NCBI RefSeq assembly: GCF_026340095.1
Contig: NZ_JAPEPO010000002.1
Span: forward strand, 1 to 64,000
Direction of reading: 5' to 3'
Source of the DNA: Streptomyces sp. NBC_01446
GTDB taxonomy: Bacteria > Actinomycetota > Actinomycetes > Streptomycetales > Streptomycetaceae
Length of the DNA: 64,000 bases
Positions 10,401 through 19,267 of the stretch are shown here, in pieces. The notes beneath the pieces are model-generated. The model was not told the origin of the DNA. It saw only the letters and a list, made by a program, of their open reading frames with translations, and made no database searches. How positions within the stretch are numbered: the first letter of the stretch is position 1; each line of letters starts with the position of its first letter. Both the position numbers and the translations under genes were made by a program.

Positions 10401-10433
10401 TGCCTCACCGTCCAGGCCATGGTGTGTCGTCAT
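7422..10433 (-). CDS. Trypsin-like protease - STAND ATPase - TPR protein
   Basis: 1003-aa multidomain protein, ATG 10433 after GGGGGAG. Domain 1 (about 20-200) is a chymotrypsin-fold serine protease with triad H49 (TCAHVV), D90 (FPDLAEV) and S162 (GFSGSPV). Domain 2 (about 255-560) is a P-loop STAND-type NTPase with Walker A APGGSGKT (Lys290) and Walker B VVFDYA (Asp344), then a sensor-like LLLARSE. The C-terminal 250-300 residues are helical repeats of TPR type. No signal peptide, so cytoplasmic. The design is that of actinobacterial signal-gated conflict ATPases: repeats sense, the NTPase oligomerises, the protease acts as effector. Downstream NUDIX gene is in the same operon. Sensing target and protease substrate are unknown. 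Confidence 0.85.
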   Translation of the reverse strand: MTTHHGLDGEALERLRILTEQNVVGIWAGEAFCGTGFLVTPDTALTCAHVVAGREEGSVTATVGGRTVAIEVMRLMPEAKGAGSTYGFPDLAEVRLSEPAHDVQGVWLGSAGPTQAASVSIHGFSGHTLEPGVQPDTLHLTVAGRSGRFVRLQWDQVVQGFSGSPVLDTTTGRVCGVLKASRHEKGMSGGWLIPVDAVEECSPGLLERNHAAHRPGTVWFDLARNRRGRQADLFGPEPGGPSSGNTPAQMLARGAMPFVDRPELSELRNWCYEPDEQLLRLLYAPGGSGKTRLSAELCHRLRHMGWIAGFADRELLGNTLCRHQWLEGLTAALGAGFPCLVVFDYAQARLDDISALMAHVRRHRPDGITLRVLLLARSEEPLWRALKEEFEARYIEDWALRGASSQRLPNTLSAKDPGTLVTEAFGEFARLLECPRVFMPPSLARRAGRQDSVLGMLAAALDAVLTLRQGEEWKESDDPLARICQHEITGWYTLLEDRLGTGGVLAGRTGRMMAEGLLLVPTLAQRRDWGELTALLTSVRRTAFPGQPPVNAAAVHSSLRALYPATEDDHVAPLEPDRLGEILVRRVLAEPESSGDVGAYLGAVLDVSALRNKQARTRAVLETLDVLARARGCTTVGRVADHPAHTVLDRALAQVVRDNPRVLVPALVTVGARVPHAEPLVDLIQPVLETCETDLLCLVEPRLPGYPSSLSALSALVLQRLLQLPDAESDDTSRHIRLRRLRRYSLRLEESGHREDAVRAADEAVLLSRDLVRRSAQYRSDYAAALHNLSLLRHRSGQTESALELSVEAVSLYRQLIGSNPDMRHRTLMDMAGALSMLALLRLGDTQVNGAARDAAEGVMRCEQVPEGARDNEVYLACLETLAECRHRIGKTEEALTSSMQAVERLEELIRLRPGRYLARLPETLQHHGFGLIRAGHFSEAYQALSRAATERAALPLRTSPRLREQQALVLQVLLQLSDQLDEFTHEHSSWVQMKTVLDGRTS

Positions 10434-10707
10434 CGATCTCCCCCGAGCGGCCTTGCACAACGGACTCATTGACGGGTGACTTACCGACCTTATTCTGCCG
10501 TCCCGTCAGCTACGGCATCGCTTCGTTCTGCGCTTCGGCGTGCTGCGCCGGCACAGCAGAGCGTCACCGGAACACCTTCGACGACATCGACAGCCAACCC
10601 AGCCGCTTCAACCGATAGACCGAACCCATGCCACGCATCACGCACATGTACGACACATAAAACGCCATCTCAGCCCCCATACGCTCAGCTCAGCGTCCGG
10701 TAAAACG

Positions 10708-10869
10708 GACGAGGCTCACGGTACGGCCGGGGACGTCGGCCGGCCCTGGGCCGCGATCCACGACAACGCCCGCATCCCCGCCGACTTCCGCCTGTACCTG
10801 ACCGCGACCCCGCGCATCCTGGCCTCTCCCCGGCCCCAAAAGGGCGCAGACGGCCAGGAGCTAGAGCTC
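10708..10869 (+). pseudogene. DEAH-box helicase fragment
   Basis: A 54-codon open fragment begins exactly at a DEAH box (10708-10719) and runs through GRPWAAIHDN and the motif III region LTATPR, then stops at the left end of the IS3-type element. It matches superfamily II helicases with helicase-associated repeats common at Streptomyces chromosome ends. The flanks upstream and on the far side of the IS do not continue the gene, so deletion accompanied the insertion. A fragment of the same kind of helicase lies at 30080-30157. Confidence 0.6.
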
Positions 10870-10947
10870 CCTCTCTGTCAATGTGACTCAAGCCAGGCAT
10901 ACTGGATGATTCATTGAGTCGAGGGCGGAGAAGGAGGAGTGCCCGTA

Positions 10948-11355
10948 GTGACCAGCACCAACGACCACGGGGCCCCGGATCCGCAGGTGACACCCCGATC
11001 GACCGGGCAGCGGCGGTACTCGGCGGAGTACAAGGCGAGGATCCTGGCCGAGTACGAGACGCTCGACAAGCAGGGCAAGGGTGCCCTGCTGCGGCGCGAG
11101 GGCCTGTACTCGTCGCTGATCACGAACTGGCGCCAGCAGCGAGACAGCGGCGCGAAGGCGGCGCTCGCCGCTCCTGCGGGCCGGCCGAAGGCGGATCCGA
11201 GAGAGAAGGAGATCGCCCGGCTCGAAGCCGAAAACGCCAAGCTCCGCAGCGAGTTGGGCAAGGCCCGCACCGTCATCGAGGTGCAGGGAAAACTCTCCGC
11301 GCTGCTGGATCAACTCGCCACGGGCAGCGACGAGACGACGGGCGAGAAGCCGTGA
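10948..11355 (+). CDS. IS3-family orfA (transposase HTH subunit)
   Basis: 135-aa protein. GTG 10948 is placed 8 bases after AAGGAGGAG; the GTG at 10939 overlaps that site. It has a helix-turn-helix (RRYSAEYKARILAEYE ... YSSLITNWR) followed by a coiled coil (EIARLEAENAKLRSEL), the usual IS3 OrfA layout for end binding and dimerisation. The stop overlaps the start of orfB as GTGA, so OrfB is made by coupling, not obviously by frameshifting. Confidence 0.85.
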   Translation: MTSTNDHGAPDPQVTPRSTGQRRYSAEYKARILAEYETLDKQGKGALLRREGLYSSLITNWRQQRDSGAKAALAAPAGRPKADPREKEIARLEAENAKLRSELGKARTVIEVQGKLSALLDQLATGSDETTGEKP

Positions 11356-11840
11356 CGGCCACCAGGAAGCCGCCGCAGACGAGACCGGCAGAGGCCTTCG
11401 AGGCCGCCCGCACCAAGGCCCTGGAATCGCTGTCGTTGCTGGTGGGACGGGTGCAGGCGTGCACCGCACTCGGTCTGAGCCGGGCGACCTGGTATCGACA
11501 CCACCGCAAGTCCCCGGCCCCGGCGCGGCCGAACAGGGAGCGCAAGCGGCATCCGCGGGCCCTGACAGAGACGGAGGAGGCGAAGGTCCTGGCCGTGCTG
11601 CGCTCGGCCGAGTTCGTCGACATGGCGCCCGCCGAGATCTGCGCGGTACTGCTGGACCGCGGCGTCTACCTGTGCTCGGAGGCGACGATGTACCGGATCC
11701 TGCGTAAGCACGGCGAGGTGCGCGAACGGCGCCGGCAGGCCACGCATCCGCCACGCAAGAAACCCGAGCTGATCGCCACCGCACCGAACCGGGTGTGGTC
11801 GTGCCGAGTAGCCGGGAGGAATCTCACCTCCCGGCCCTCA

Positions 11841-11876
11841 CAGAACCGTGCGTAACAGTCTCCCGTTACACGGCTC
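11841..11876 (-). ncRNA. Group II intron C domain V
   Basis: Read on the minus strand, GAGCCGTG at one side and CACGGTTC at the other flank a short GC stem and tetraloop-like GAGA. This is the catalytic domain V hairpin with its AGC triad. It starts 16 bases after the reverse transcriptase stop. Confidence 0.8.
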
Positions 11877-12698
11877 TTGCCGCCCTGATCGTCAGACCAC
11901 CGAGATCGCCATCGTCACCCGCCAGTGCGCGAACATCCGCGGATATCGCTTCTCGATCTCCTGGAGCTTCGCAATGGCCTTGCGCTTCGGCGCCAGCCGT
12001 TCGTACTTCCGTCGGATCCAGCGCACCAGATAGGCGTTGATGCGCCGCAGGACGGGGTTCATCTCCCACGGCCGGAAACGGCCGTAGTAGTTGACCCAGC
12101 CCGCCACCACAGGGTTGATCCTGCGGGCGAGCTGCACGAAGGACAGATCCGAGCGGGTGTGTAGCCGCCAGGACCGCACCTCCCGTCCCATCTTCTTCAG
12201 GGCTTCCTTGCTGACGGCCGGCGTGAACGACAGGAACTGAACTCCCCGTCGATCCCGGCCCTTTCTGGCGCGGAAGGTATAGCCCAGGAACGTGAACGCC
12301 TCGTGCTCGTACGAGCCGCGACGCTTATCGTCCTTGCAGTACACAATCCGGGTCTTGTCCGGGTGCAGTTCCAACCCGGTCTCGACCATCCTCTTTTGGA
12401 GCGCGTCCAGGACCTCGCGAGCCTGTCGCTCCGTGACACAGTGGATCACCGCGTCGTCCGCATACCGCTCGAACTGGACGGCCGGGAACTCCCGGTCCAT
12501 CCACATGTCGAACGCGTAGTGCAGGAACAGGTTCGCCATCACCGGTGAGACCGGAGCCCCTTGCGGGGTTCCGCGTTCCCGATGCAGCAGGGAACCGTCG
12601 GGCATGACGAGCGGGGCGGCGAGCCACCTGCGCACGTACAACTTCACCCAGACGGCGTCGGTGTGTGCCCCCACCGCCTTGACCAGGAGGTCCCAGGG

Positions 12699-14096
12699 CA
12701 GGGCCATTGCATGATCGCGATCTGTCCGGGTTGGTCATGTGAGGCCGAGGGCTGACAGCGGGCGGTGGTAGTCGCGGCTGGTGTGGCGGAGGGCGGCGGC
12801 GATGTTGGTCTCGCCGTTCTGGCGGAAGAGGCTGACGGCGAGGTTGCGCAGGCCGGCCATGGTGCGGGGCAGGTGGCCGGTGCGGACCTTGGAGTCGTCC
12901 TCGCGGAAGGTGCGGTCACGGACGTGGTGCAGGAGGTTCTCGATGCCCCAGTGGCCTCTGATCCAGGCGGCGAGCTGGGCCGGGGTGGCGTCGTAGATGT
13001 CCAGGCTGGTGATCACGTAGACCCGCTCGATGGTGAGCTTGCCGGTACTCAATTCCCTTCGCCATCGGACGACTTGGATGGCCTGGCGGGCGCCGGGATA
13101 GTCGAGGTGGCGGAAGGCTGCGACCTTGAGCCGGCGGATCTCCACGCGGTGGTGGGCCTTGTCGCGGGTGCGGTGCTCCAGCGGGATGTCGGCCCACGGC
13201 AGCTTCCTGACCTGCGCATACAGAGCGGGATGGTTCTTCTTGACGACGGCCAGGTAGTGGGCGCCGCGCATGCGGAGGTAGGCGCCGTGGGCGTGCTGGG
13301 TGTGCAGGGCGTCTGTGGTCAGCACGGTGTTCTCCAGATCGATGGTGTCCAACAAGGGCTGGAAGGAGGGGATCTCGTTGCTCTTGGAGGTGATCTGCCG
13401 CTGGGCCAGGACCACGCCGTGGTGGTCCATCGCGGCAAGCAGCTGGATCGCGGTGGCCGTGGTGGTGCGGGAGCCGCGCACGGTCTTGCCGTCGACCGCG
13501 ATCGCCCGCAACGACGGCTTCGGCGGCGGCTCGGACAGCTGTGACGATGGCGTTCGGGCCTTCAGGTATGCGCCGATGGCCGCGTCGAGGGCATCGCCGT
13601 CGACGCGTTGGAGCAGGCGGCGGACCGTGGCCGCGTGCGGCACCGGCCGGATGCCGGTGAGCGGGTCGGCCGGGAAGCCGAGGAGCCTCAGGGCGGACTG
13701 CGGGGCGTCTGTTATCCATTCGCCGATCGCGACGAGGGAGCGGGCGCCGGCCAGGACTGCGGCGGCGGCCGCACAAAGCAGCGGGAGCATGGGATAGCGC
13801 CGTCCTCGCAGGCCGCGTGGATCGGGCACCCAGATCAGGAAGCGACGCAGGTCGGCGGCGTCCTGCTGGGTGACGCGGAGGTTCGGGAGGGCCAGTTGGT
13901 CCAGCCTGGCGGGCATGGGAGATGATGTTCGGGCAGGCACGGTCTCGCTCGGTTCTCATGGGTCTCGACAACCACATGATCACCAGCGCCGTGCCTGTCC
14001 TGCTTCCCGGGAACATCCCACCTGGTACCGGAACATGACGTCACGTCACACGCGAGACCGGCGAACCGGACCGATCGCGAACACGCAATGCCCCTG
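12699..14096 (-). mobile_element. ISAs1-family element inside the intron reverse transcriptase
   Basis: Ends are imperfect inverted repeats: CAGGGCCATTGCATGATCG on the left, and the complement of the right end CAGGGGCATTGCGTGTTCG. The element is flanked by a perfect 10-bp direct repeat GGTCCCAGGG (12689-12698 and 14097-14106). That duplication length is usual for ISAs1 elements and shows a simple transposition. Length 1398 bp. Confidence 0.9.
12735..13940 (-). CDS. ISAs1-family transposase
   Basis: 401-aa DDE transposase from GTG 13940 (ATG 13916 also possible). It has the N-terminal DDE_Tnp_1-associated domain (DPRGLRGRRYP), the first catalytic Asp in AVDGKTVRG, the second in TTDALHTQ, and the C-terminal Glu region RGHWGIEN. 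The frame is intact and the inverted ends and target duplication are clean, so this copy may still be active. It is the youngest layer of the nested insertions here. Confidence 0.9.
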   Translation of the reverse strand: MPARTSSPMPARLDQLALPNLRVTQQDAADLRRFLIWVPDPRGLRGRRYPMLPLLCAAAAAVLAGARSLVAIGEWITDAPQSALRLLGFPADPLTGIRPVPHAATVRRLLQRVDGDALDAAIGAYLKARTPSSQLSEPPPKPSLRAIAVDGKTVRGSRTTTATAIQLLAAMDHHGVVLAQRQITSKSNEIPSFQPLLDTIDLENTVLTTDALHTQHAHGAYLRMRGAHYLAVVKKNHPALYAQVRKLPWADIPLEHRTRDKAHHRVEIRRLKVAAFRHLDYPGARQAIQVVRWRRELSTGKLTIERVYVITSLDIYDATPAQLAAWIRGHWGIENLLHHVRDRTFREDDSKVRTGHLPRTMAGLRNLAVSLFRQNGETNIAAALRHTSRDYHRPLSALGLT

Positions 14097-15899
14097 GGTC
14101 CCAGGGCACGCTGTCGAAAAACCGGGTGATGTCGAACTCGACGACCCAGCCTCGTTTCCAACAGCGTTCCCGGCATTTCTCCACAGCATCCAAGGCGGAC
14201 CGTCCAGGTCGGTATCCGTAACTGTCCGGGTGGAACACTGAGTCCACCCGTCGCATCAAATGCCTGGCCACGACGGTCTGTGCAACTCGGTCCGCAACAG
14301 CGGGAATGCCGAGCATTCTCGTGCCGCTTCCGTGCAACTTGGGGATTTCCACCGCACGCACCGGGGGCGGGAAGTAGGAGCCCGAAGACATCCGATTCCA
14401 GACCTTGTAGAGGTTACCCCTGAGGTCCTTCTCGAAGTCCTCGACGCTCTGCCCGTCCACACCCGGGGCGCCTTTGTTTGCCCTGACTTCCTCCCATGCA
14501 TCCCTGATCTCCCACTTGGAGACCTCGAACGGCTTGGTCTTCGACTTCAACTGGCCCACCGAATTCCTCCCGGAGCACTTCCGGTTGATGCGATCAACAC
14601 AGTCACGGACGGCCCGGCCCCTTCGCTCCACCCCCGTTACAGGGGCTTCACCACTACTACGGACCGGTCCGCCAGCAGGACCCGGATCGGTACTCGGCCC
14701 CTCGCAGATTCTGCTGCTCGGGGTTCTCCCTCTCGTCCACCGTCGGGCGGTGGACAGTACCGAGGCCTGCCTTCTCCTGTTCCATACGGATGCCGCAGAC
14801 CGGGCTCACGTCGCCTACATGCCGGACGCCACCTGGCCAATAGACGGGCTCCCGCCAGGCTCATCCCGGGATCTATCCCACACCCCGGTTTCGACGCCAC
14901 CTGATTGTTTTACGACACGTCAGCAGCGATTCACTTGCGTTCGCCTTCCCGGTCCCCACCTGACATCTCTTCCGATGCCTTTTCCTCATCGCTCACCACG
15001 ACGGTCTTCAGCCAACGCAGCATGAGGTGGTTTGAAATCTCCCCCCGCAGGGCGACTTCGAAGGGCCAGCAATCCTTCATCATCCATACAGCACCACTTA
15101 CAGAAAGCTACCTATACGCTTCCTTTCCATGTTCAGGACACAAGGGACATCACGAAGCTGAAGGGCCCGGTCAAAGGCAGCTACTTCTGCCTCTTCACGA
15201 TCATCGACATCTACAGCCGCTACACCGTCGGCTGGATGATCGCCGCATCCGAGAACAAGGCGCTGGCCGAGCAGTTCCTGTCCTCGACGATCGCCAAATA
15301 CCCTATCGAGCAAGGCCAGTTGACGATCCACTCCGATCGCGGTTCGCCGATGATCGCCCACAACGTCACACAGATGCTGAACAACCTGGGCGTCACCAAG
15401 TCGCACTCCCGGCCGAAGACGTCAAATGACAATCCGTACTCGGAGAGTCAGTACAAGACCCTCAAATACCGGCATGACTTTCCCGAGCGGTTCGGCTGCA
15501 TCGAGGACGCCCGCGCCTGGTGCACCGGCTTCTTCGACTGGTACAACCTCGCCCACCGGCACTCCGGAATAGCCATGCATACCCCCTTCGATGTGCACTT
15601 CGGCCTCGCCGACCAGCTCCGCGAGATGCGCGCCGACGTCCTCGCGAGCGTCTACCGCCAGCACCCCGAACGATTCGTCCGCGCCGCCCCCGAACCCCCG
15701 AAACTCCCCGAGGCCGCCTGGATCAACAAGCCCGCCGACCTCCGACACGACGATCAAACGATCCCGGCACAGGGATAGACCGCACTACCTGCCTTGATCG
15801 CGTTGACAGGTTCCGCGACTGCCCCCTCCGCCAGGGCGGCCCTGTCCCCGGGCAGCGAGGCCCGGCGGCGCAGTACACGCTGCGGGTGCGTGGGTGTTG

Positions 15900-16646
15900 C
15901 TACGGCTGGCCAGGGCCATGGGGTGCGCCAGCTGCCTGCTCATTCGCCTGCCGGTCCTGGGAAGCCTTGAGAATGCCGAAGAGGGGGTGATAGGGCGCGG
16001 TCTCCGGGTCTTTCAGCCAGGCCCGATACCTCTGCGCGAACTTTTCGCTCGCCTCTCGGCTGTCGATCTTGTCAGTCCCGTCGGCGATCCCGTCGGCGAT
16101 CGTCCGGAACGACAGGTACATCTTGAGGAGGATGTAGGAGAGGACCCCGCCGATCCCCACGATGACCACGGCGCAGGTTCCCCAGGCCAGCCACCGAGCT
16201 GGCCCGTGCCCGTCAACAGCAGCCCAGACGCCCACCACGACCAGGTCGCTCCCCATCAGGGCACACAAGGCAGCGCCCCCAGTCACCAACCACATCAGGG
16301 TCTTCATGCCGTCGAACAGGACCGAACTTCCCGATGCGGCCGCGGACCCCGAAGCATCCGGATCCGCGATATACGCCTCAACTGCGGTCTTCCACTTCTC
16401 CATCCGCTCCACGCCCTTCTTCGCGAGCATGTAGAACTCCACGAAACAGAGCAGTAGAAGGGCGCCCAGCGTCGCCGAGGAGATCGCCGCGAAATCGTCC
16501 GTCATCCGGAGACGACGCCAATTGAAGAATCCGAGCCAGGTCAGCCCTGCGATCGACGCGCCCCAGAACAGCAAGACGACCGCAACGACCGACCACCCTT
16601 GCTTCTTCGCGTATCGCCGCCACACCCGCTTCTGCCCCCAGTCCAT
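15900..16646 (-). CDS. Unrecognised multi-pass membrane protein
   Basis: 248 aa from ATG 16646 with GGAGGGG upstream. The N-terminus is basic, followed by about four hydrophobic segments (near 20-42, 53-75, 108-138 and 150-172). A charged cytoplasmic C-terminal region follows (KMYLSFRTIADGI ... EKFAQRYRAWL). No transport or catalytic motif is visible. It stands alone, between the IS3-type element and the passenger-carrying ISAs1 transposon. Confidence 0.7.
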   Translation of the reverse strand: MDWGQKRVWRRYAKKQGWSVVAVVLLFWGASIAGLTWLGFFNWRRLRMTDDFAAISSATLGALLLLCFVEFYMLAKKGVERMEKWKTAVEAYIADPDASGSAAASGSSVLFDGMKTLMWLVTGGAALCALMGSDLVVVGVWAAVDGHGPARWLAWGTCAVVIVGIGGVLSYILLKMYLSFRTIADGIADGTDKIDSREASEKFAQRYRAWLKDPETAPYHPLFGILKASQDRQANEQAAGAPHGPGQP

Positions 16647-16855
16647 GGCTTCCCCTCCAGCCCTCGCAACCCCCTGATCCCGGGCGGAACAGCTCTACTC
16701 CTTCCTCCGCTGCCGTTCAACCCGGCCGTGAACGCTGGGTGGGCCTCGCCTTAAACCGGGGCAGCGCCCGCGCCATCCCTCTCAGGCCGCGCAAGCGGCC
16801 GCTCCGGGTGTGGCAACGGACCGCCTGACGCCACGACTTGCGACGGAGCGCCCCC

Positions 16856-16895
16856 CAGGGCCCCGGGGAGAGTCCTGTTCGCCCGGCTTGATCAC
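16856..16895. repeat. Left terminal inverted repeat of passenger ISAs1 transposon
   Basis: It begins CAGGGCCCCGGGGAGAGTC and matches the complement of 21041-21080 at 36 of 40 positions. The adjacent outer 10 bases, GAGCGCCCCC, are the target duplication. Confidence 0.85.
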
Positions 16896-16929
16896 GCGTA
16901 GGTGTGGCAGGGTCAGGTCCGGTTCAGGA

Positions 16930-17652
16930 TCAGAGTTCAGCTGGTGGCAGGCCCAGGTGGTCGTGCAGTGCCCGGCGGCCGACGGGTGTCACGAGGAGGG
17001 CGCGGCTGGTTCCGATGCGCGTCATCCACCCGGTGGCAAGTGCGTGGGCGGACAGGGCGGCGCCCACCGCGCCGGCCAGGTGGGGACGGCGCTCGGTCCA
17101 GTCGAGGCAGGCGCGCACCGGTGGCCGGCGTGAGCCGACGGGCACCGTGATGCCGACCTCGGCAAGCCAGAGGGCGCCCTTGCCGGTCAGGCCCGGCTCG
17201 GGCCCCCACTCCAGGAGTCCGCGTTCGACCATCGCGTCGGTAATGGCCAGCGCGGTGGTTCCGGCCAGGTGGTCGTAGCATAGCCGGGCGCCGGCCAGTG
17301 CCTGCTGCCGGCCGGAGGCCGCCAGCGAGCGTGGCCGGGGGCTGTGCTTCGGGGCCAGCGCGGCAAGGCTCTCGATCAGTTCGACCACTCTGAGGTCGGC
17401 CACCCGTACGTAGCGGTGGCGTCCGTGCCGCTCCTCGACGAGGAGTCCGCCGTTTACGAGCAGGTTCAGGTGCGAGGTCGCGGTGGACGGTGCGACTCCG
17501 GCGTAGCGCGCGAGCTCGTTCGCCGTCCACGCCCGGCCGTCGAGCAGTGCAAGGCAGAAGGCGGCCCGGGTGTTGTCGGCCACCAGTTTGGCCACGCCCG
17601 CCAGGTCCACACCCACATCCTGGTCTGCGCGCTGAATGTCCACGGTACCCAT
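16930..17652 (-). CDS. ArsR-like winged-helix transcriptional regulator
   Basis: 240 aa. Residues about 25-100 form an ArsR-type winged helix: the recognition region is ELARYAGVAPSTATSHLNLL, then the wing EERHGRHRYVRV. No CxC metal site is visible, so a metal sensor is not implied. The C-terminal half (LCYDHLAGTTALAITDAM) follows the pattern of larger ArsR/DUF5937-like regulators with an uncharacterised sensor part. It is divergent from the GNAT gene with a 109-bp shared gap and probably regulates it. Both lie within the transposon ends, so it travels as cargo. Confidence 0.8.
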   Translation of the reverse strand: MGTVDIQRADQDVGVDLAGVAKLVADNTRAAFCLALLDGRAWTANELARYAGVAPSTATSHLNLLVNGGLLVEERHGRHRYVRVADLRVVELIESLAALAPKHSPRPRSLAASGRQQALAGARLCYDHLAGTTALAITDAMVERGLLEWGPEPGLTGKGALWLAEVGITVPVGSRRPPVRACLDWTERRPHLAGAVGAALSAHALATGWMTRIGTSRALLVTPVGRRALHDHLGLPPAEL

Positions 17653-17761
17653 TGTCGCCGACGTCCCTTCGACGTCCGTCGAAGCGTCCGGGTCCTAGCG
17701 TCGGCTCGTGCGCCTGGCTCACCGGCCCTGCACCCGCATCCGCTCACGTACTGGAGCAACC

Positions 17762-18262
17762 ATGCCTGCGTCCGACACTGCCGTCACCGCCTCCCACCAG
17801 CCCAAACCCCAGACGGACTGGGTGCTTACCGACTCCCCCCTATCGGAGGACGTCGCGGCAATCTCCGACGCGCTGGACCGCTTCAACATCGAACACACGG
17901 GAATCGCCGACCGCAGACCTCTGGCCGTCCTGGTCCGTGATCCCGAAACGCGCCAGGTGGTCGGCGGACTGACCGGGCGTACTTCGCTCGGGCTGTTCTT
18001 CCTCGACCTCTTCTACCTGCCGCCCCGGCTGCGTGGTAGCGGGCTGGGAACAGAGCTACTCCGGCAGGCCGAGAACGAGGCTCGTGCCCGTGGCTGCCGC
18101 ATGGCCGTGCTCTACACGATCACCTTCCAGGCCCCCGGCTTCTACCAGAACCACGGGTGGAAGCGGCTCGGAGAGGTGCCCTGCGATCCGCCAGGCACCA
18201 GCCGCGTCTTCATGACCAAGGAACTCACGGCACCGACCGGTGAACCAGCCCGGTTCCGGTAA
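17762..18262 (+). CDS. GNAT-family N-acetyltransferase (transposon passenger)
   Basis: 166 aa from ATG 17762, with GGAG eight bases upstream. The GNAT core has the acetyl-CoA-binding loop RLRGSGLGTELL (motif A), preceded by the strand LFFLDLFYLP and followed by MAVLYTITFQAPGFYQNHGWKRLGEV (motif B region). The substrate is unknown; small GNATs beside ArsR-type regulators often modify drugs or toxins, which is only a family-based guess. The last codons overlap the open frame of the transposase start. Confidence 0.85.
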   Translation: MPASDTAVTASHQPKPQTDWVLTDSPLSEDVAAISDALDRFNIEHTGIADRRPLAVLVRDPETRQVVGGLTGRTSLGLFFLDLFYLPPRLRGSGLGTELLRQAENEARARGCRMAVLYTITFQAPGFYQNHGWKRLGEVPCDPPGTSRVFMTKELTAPTGEPARFR

Positions 18263-19267
18263 GGTCGCCGTGCTCGTTGCACCATCATCTGATCCGTCCG
18301 CTCTGCACCTGCCACAGGCCGCGTCCGGAGCGTCACGGCCCGAGGTGGTGGTGCCGTCCGGTCTGCTCGACGCACTGGCCCAGGTGCCAGATCCGAGGAC
18401 TCCGCGTGGGGTGCGGTTCCGGCTGGCAACGCTGCTCGCGGTCGGCGTATGTGCACTCACCAGCGCCGGACACAACTCCCTGACCGCCATTGCCGAGTGG
18501 GTACGCCGCTGCGACCAGGATGTCCTGGCCCGGCTGGGCTGCCCCTTCGACCCCTTTACCGGCCGGTTCAAGGCTCCGGGCGAGCGCACTTTGCGCGATG
18601 TATTTGCCCGCGTCGACCCCGCGATACTCACCGCCGCCGGTTTCACCAGGCTCACCACACTCCAGGCCCGCCCGATATCCGCAACAACCCCGGACGGGAC
18701 CGTAGAGCGCGAACAGCGCCGCGCCCACCGCACCGCCCAGCACGAGACGGACCCGCCGCAACCACGTCGTACGGCCTTCGCCGTGGACGGCAAATGCCTA
18801 CGCGGAGCCGTCCGTGCGGACGGCAGCCGCGTCTTCGTCCTGTCCGCAGTGCGCCACCACGATGCGTTGACCGCCGCTCTACGCGAGATCGGTGCGAAGA
18901 CGAACGAGATACCCGAGTTCGCTCCGCTGCTGGACACCCCCGATGATCAGGATCTGACCGGCTCCGTCGTCACCGTCGACGCCCTGCACGCCCAGCCGAG
19001 TCACGCTCGCTACCTTGTCGAGGGCCGCCAGGCCCACTACCTGCTGTCGGTGAAGAACAACCAGCCCACCCTGGCCCGTCAGTTGACCAAACTGCCCTGG
19101 AAGCAGGTACCGGTCCTCGATCAGTCCCGCGACCGCGGGCACGGCCGGGAGGAGGTCCGCGAGGCGAAGGTGGTGAGCGTGGACGGTCTGCTGTTCCCCC
19201 AGGCTCGCCAGGTTGTTCGCATCCACCGCAAACGCCGCCGAATCGGCACATCGAAGTGGCAGACAGA

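Larger units (their letters stand above)
11892..14631 (-). pseudogene. Group II intron reverse transcriptase/maturase (intron C), IS-split
   Basis: The N-terminal half runs 14631-14097 (fingers; NKGAPGVDG, YGYRPGRSALDAV) and the C-terminal half 12688-11892 (palm and thumb; GTPQGAPVSP, FERYADDAVIHC, then the group II maturase tail). Skipping one copy of the 10-bp target duplication joins SVPWD to LLVKAV in frame and yields 443 aa, so the only lesion is the IS insertion. No HNH endonuclease domain follows the thumb. Confidence 0.85.
11804..15144 (-). mobile_element. Group II intron C (split by an ISAs1-type IS)
   Basis: The reverse transcriptase reads on the minus strand and is followed by a typical domain V (see 11841-11876) and a domain VI-like hairpin ending in CTACTCGGC near 11804. 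The 5' end, read as complement, is close to 15141-15144 and contains GTGTCC. The junctions are assigned from continuity of orfB and may be off by a few bases. Removing the 1408-bp IS insertion (with target duplication) gives about 1.93 kb, normal for a bacterial group II intron. Confidence 0.8.
11352..15778 (+). pseudogene. IS3-family orfB (rve transposase), interrupted by group II intron
   Basis: The N-terminal half (11352-11803) has the HTH_21-like segment and ends after NRVWS. The C-terminal half (15145-15778) resumes at DITKLKGP and carries the catalytic residues: Asp in DIYSRY, Asp in IHSDRG and Glu in NPYSES. Joining 11803 to 15145 restores the expected WSWDITK in frame. The intron lies in antisense orientation relative to orfB, so it cannot splice out of the orfB transcript; the gene is therefore disrupted. 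Confidence 0.8.
10876..15808 (+). mobile_element. IS3-family element carrying a group II intron
   Basis: The left end TGTCAATGTGACTCAAG (10876 on) and the right end, read as complement from 15808 (TGTCAACGCGATCAAG), are imperfect inverted repeats with the TG...CA ends of IS3 elements. They enclose orfA and an orfB. Flanking triplets differ (ctc left, ggt right), so no target duplication survives, in keeping with the truncated helicase on the left. The intron at 11804-15144 and an ISAs1-type IS within it bring the length to 4.9 kb; without them the element would be about 1.6 kb. Confidence 0.75.

Noticed and set aside
17650..17762. Programmed leader or riboswitch between ArsR-like and GNAT genes
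   Set aside because: The 109-bp gap has no stable structure by eye; an ordinary divergent promoter explains it.
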